NCBI GenBank assembly: GCA_034620365.1
Contig: JAQGEQ010000263.1
Coordinates: 1,054,001 to 1,118,000, forward strand
Origin: Pegea sp. RAD2-039
Lineage: Eukaryota; Chordata; Thaliacea; Salpida; Salpidae
Length of the DNA stretch: 64,000 nt
Reading direction: 5' to 3'
Within the stretch, counting starts at the first letter, position 1. Every line of letters begins with the position of its first letter. This document shows, piece after piece, positions 62,029 to 64,000 of the stretch. The notes beneath the pieces were generated by a model that was given only the letters and a program-made list of their open reading frames with translations, searched no databases and had not been told where the DNA came from. The position numbers and the translations under genes were made by a program.

Positions 62029-63990
62029 TTAAGCCACAGTTTTGGAATCAGTTGCTGATGTGACACTGAAAATAACAAAAATAATTTCAAAAATTTCTGC
62101 TGAATAGAAACAAGAACTGAAACTTACTCTGCATTATACAGATCATCTGAGATATTGAGCATAAGACTTCCAGCGTCGAGATAAACTCGATTCTGTGCTT
62201 GAGACATCTACAATCATCATCAATTACAATCTGCTATGTTTAAGGTGTTTACTCACTGTTTGAGCGATTGTTTGAGCAGCTCGTATACGACGAAGTTTTA
62301 GGTAAGCTGGGTTCTTACTGATAGCTTCTCCTAGGTAAGCAATAAAGTTAAAGAAAAAGTTTCAGTTGCTGATAAAAATAGATGATAGATTGGATAATTA
62401 AAAGGATATAGTTCTAGCAATTTCAGCTTCTCCTTCAGCCTGGACTATCTTCTGTTGACGTTCTTGTTTCGCTCTTTCAACAATATATTGTGCTCTTTGA
62501 GCATCTTGCTGAGCTATTGAAACAAACATCATTTAGTTTATCATCATCTGGCTGGTCATCAGAAGCTTACCAATTTGCTTTTTCTCAACAGCAGCAGTAT
62601 ATTCACGACCAAATGTCAAATCAGTGATTGCCACATCATCCAAAATGATGTTGAAGTCTCGAGCTCTTTGCTCCAATTCACGCTTGATTAAAAGCGATAC
62701 CTGGAAACAATTTTCATCAAAGTTTTAAGTGTAAACAGGCGAGTACTTGGCACCTTCAACCACCAAACACAAATCTTTGACAGATTTAAGGTGCTACATT
62801 CAGCAAATGGATTTGTTTCAGGTGTAAACCAAACTTTTTTTATTTTAATCAAACTAAAAATTTTTTAAAGAAGATTTCATAACAAAAAAGAATTCTCAAC
62901 ATTTGATACAAAATATTACCTGAGCACGTTGAGTAATTAGCTGAGAGGCGTTGAACTTTGCCACTACACTTTTTAATACTTCATTTACAATTGAAGGTAA
63001 AACCTAAACAAAAAAATATTCATTATTTAATAGATTGAGATTAAAATAACAAAGTTTTACATTTAATATTAAACCAAAATATTAAAAAAAGTTTAAGAGA
63101 AGCAGACAAACCTTCTCATCATAATCCACACCCAAAGATTGAGTTAGAAATGGCAACTTAGCTGGATCAGGCCGGGTCAAAACTCTTAAATTGATGTTTA
63201 CCATTTGCAAGTCTTTGCTACCTAGATTCAAGTAAAAGATTTATCTTAATTCAAACATTTTATGAGAATTAATCTATAAACTATCAAATTTATTTATTTA
63301 TTTATTTATTTATTACAATAAATGTGAAGGAGGGTGCCTAAAGAGAGCATCTCTCACTAACACACATTCTCACAAATTAGATCTATTTGACCTGTAAACG
63401 AAAAAGTATATGACAATGAAGAATTGCACAGAATCATAGTATTGTAAAATAGAAAAATTCACAGTTTAGAAACGGCAATGTTGGCGATGTTATAACAATT
63501 CAGCTTTTTCTTGAACAGCATAAGTGATTTTGACATGACAATCTCTGATGGCAGATTGTTCCATGTACTGATTGTGCGGTATGAGAAAAAACTTAATCTG
63601 GTTAACGTAGCTGGTGGAGTGGGCTTATTAAGATGTAATTTATGTCTTCTAAGTTGATATAACTTTTTTATATTTAAAAAAAACTGAGTACCAGTAAAAA
63701 TAGAATGCTGAAGGTTTACCTGTTGGAGAACCAACTTTAGAAGGTCTTGAACGAATGTTATAAACAATTGGATATTGAAACCAAGGTATTCTAAAGAGAA
63801 TTTTCAGTTGAATATAATCATAAACTTAAGCAAATTTAAAAGGCTTTCATAGATTAGAAAATATTTTTATTATTGTTGAAGAAAGTCATCACCTAAAATG
63901 TAATCCTTCACCATATACATCAGATTTTACACCTCCAATTCTACTGAACATAACGGCTCTGTGACCACCTTCAACTGTAAAAATGGATTC
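62029..63990 (-). CDS. PHB2: Prohibitin-2 (N-terminal exon(s) outside window)
   Basis: Prohibitin-2 forms ring complexes with prohibitin-1 in the inner mitochondrial membrane. Exons: 63893-63990, 63720-63790, 63112-63221, 62920-63003, 62571-62700, 62410-62513, 62257-62334, 62128-62207, 62029-62065 (TAA). The visible part starts at [13 protein letters not shown], corresponding to about residue 39 of human PHB2, and runs through [69 protein letters not shown] and [15 protein letters not shown]. Very high identity to PHB2 rather than PHB1. The N-terminal membrane anchor lies beyond 64000. Eight of the nine exons join by GT-AG; the intron between 62513 and 62334 is AT-AC. An intron of about 500 bp (63222-63719) carries a retrotransposon fragment. 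The C-terminal end, ATDSKTVA, is less conserved. Confidence 0.95.
62335..62409 (-). other. U12-type AT-AC intron in prohibitin-2
   Basis: 75-nt intron. The minus-strand 5' end is ATATCCTTTT, identical to the U12 5' splice-site consensus RTATCCTTT. Near the 3' end TTTCTTTAAC resembles the U12 branch site TTCCTTRAY, about 13 nt before the terminal AC. Removing it joins EIART to [11 protein letters not shown], exactly as in human PHB2 (EAAKM-LGEALSKNPGY), in phase 0. No GT donor exists at the exon end, so a U2 GT-AG re-reading fails. Confidence 0.9.
63290..63700 (-). mobile_element. Non-LTR retrotransposon 3' fragment, copy 3, inside a PHB2 intron
   Basis: Same family as the copies at 3.4 and 59.7 kb. 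The minus-strand coding remnant [14 protein letters not shown] ... [20 protein letters not shown] is intact in frame over about 60 codons and more complete at the protein level than the others. The 3' UTR with CTCTCTTTAGGCACCCTCC follows, and then a TAAA-repeat tail at 63290-63315. It is in the same orientation as PHB2 and lies between its second and third visible exons. It is 5'-truncated at about 63700, roughly 20 bases from the PHB2 donor. Confidence 0.85.
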
Positions 63991-64000
63991 CTAAAATAAA

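Noticed and set aside
63459-63767. 102-codon minus-strand ORF spanning PHB2 exon and LINE
   Set aside because: It fuses an out-of-frame reading of PHB2 exon sequence with the retrotransposon remnant across a real donor site; not a gene, though noted as a possible chimera.

Overview
The window looks like metazoan nuclear DNA. It is very A+T-rich, genes have many short exons and mostly short introns with GT-AG borders, and the recognisable genes are animal ones: nicastrin, a BTB-BACK-Kelch protein, VMA21, Rab11, prohibitin-2 and an LGR-like rhodopsin-family GPCR. A convincing U12-type AT-AC intron in prohibitin-2 shows a minor-spliceosome splice site is retained. The phylum cannot be fixed from the sequence alone; an AT-rich invertebrate with fairly compact introns fits best.

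Layout. 0.1-0.75 kb (+): last two exons of an unrecognised gene. 2.5-8.4 kb (+): cluster of intronless Rab-like small GTPases (three open copies, one truncated copy, one possible remnant), interrupted by a 3' fragment of a non-LTR retrotransposon. The second GTPase carries a long tail encoded by a 15-bp minisatellite. 8.6-12.96 kb (-): a lysine-rich protein built from about 18 very small exons, not recognised. 13.5-18.6 kb (+): exon-like pieces, the best chain running 16.0-18.6 kb. 22.5-24.3 kb (-): LGR-like GPCR without leucine-rich repeats in the visible ORF. 24.3-34.7 kb: no supportable gene. 34.7-41.1 kb (-): complete nicastrin in 18 exons. 43.5-46.8 kb (+): Kelch-like protein in 12 exons. 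51.1-51.4 kb (+): VMA21. 52.8-55.4 kb (+): Rab11 in 5 exons. 59.7-60.4 kb (-): retrotransposon fragment beside an unrecognised GC-richer block. 61.0 kb (+): an isolated exon-like ORF. 62.0-64.0 kb (-): prohibitin-2, 9 exons present, its N-terminus beyond the right edge, with another retrotransposon copy inside an intron.

There is no operon-like logic; neighbours are independent housekeeping or signalling genes. Nicastrin (gamma-secretase), VMA21 (V-ATPase assembly in the ER) and Rab11 (recycling endosome) all serve the endomembrane system, but their proximity is probably chance. The most unusual part is the Rab-like cluster: every open copy has lost the catalytic glutamine of the DxxGQ motif (Leu, Arg, Leu), lipidation signals are absent or atypical, and one copy has a repeat tail broken by two indels that compensate each other in frame.

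Spliced models were built by hand from exon borders and reading phase, so they are predictions. Exon ends in the well-conserved genes are supported by match to the known families.
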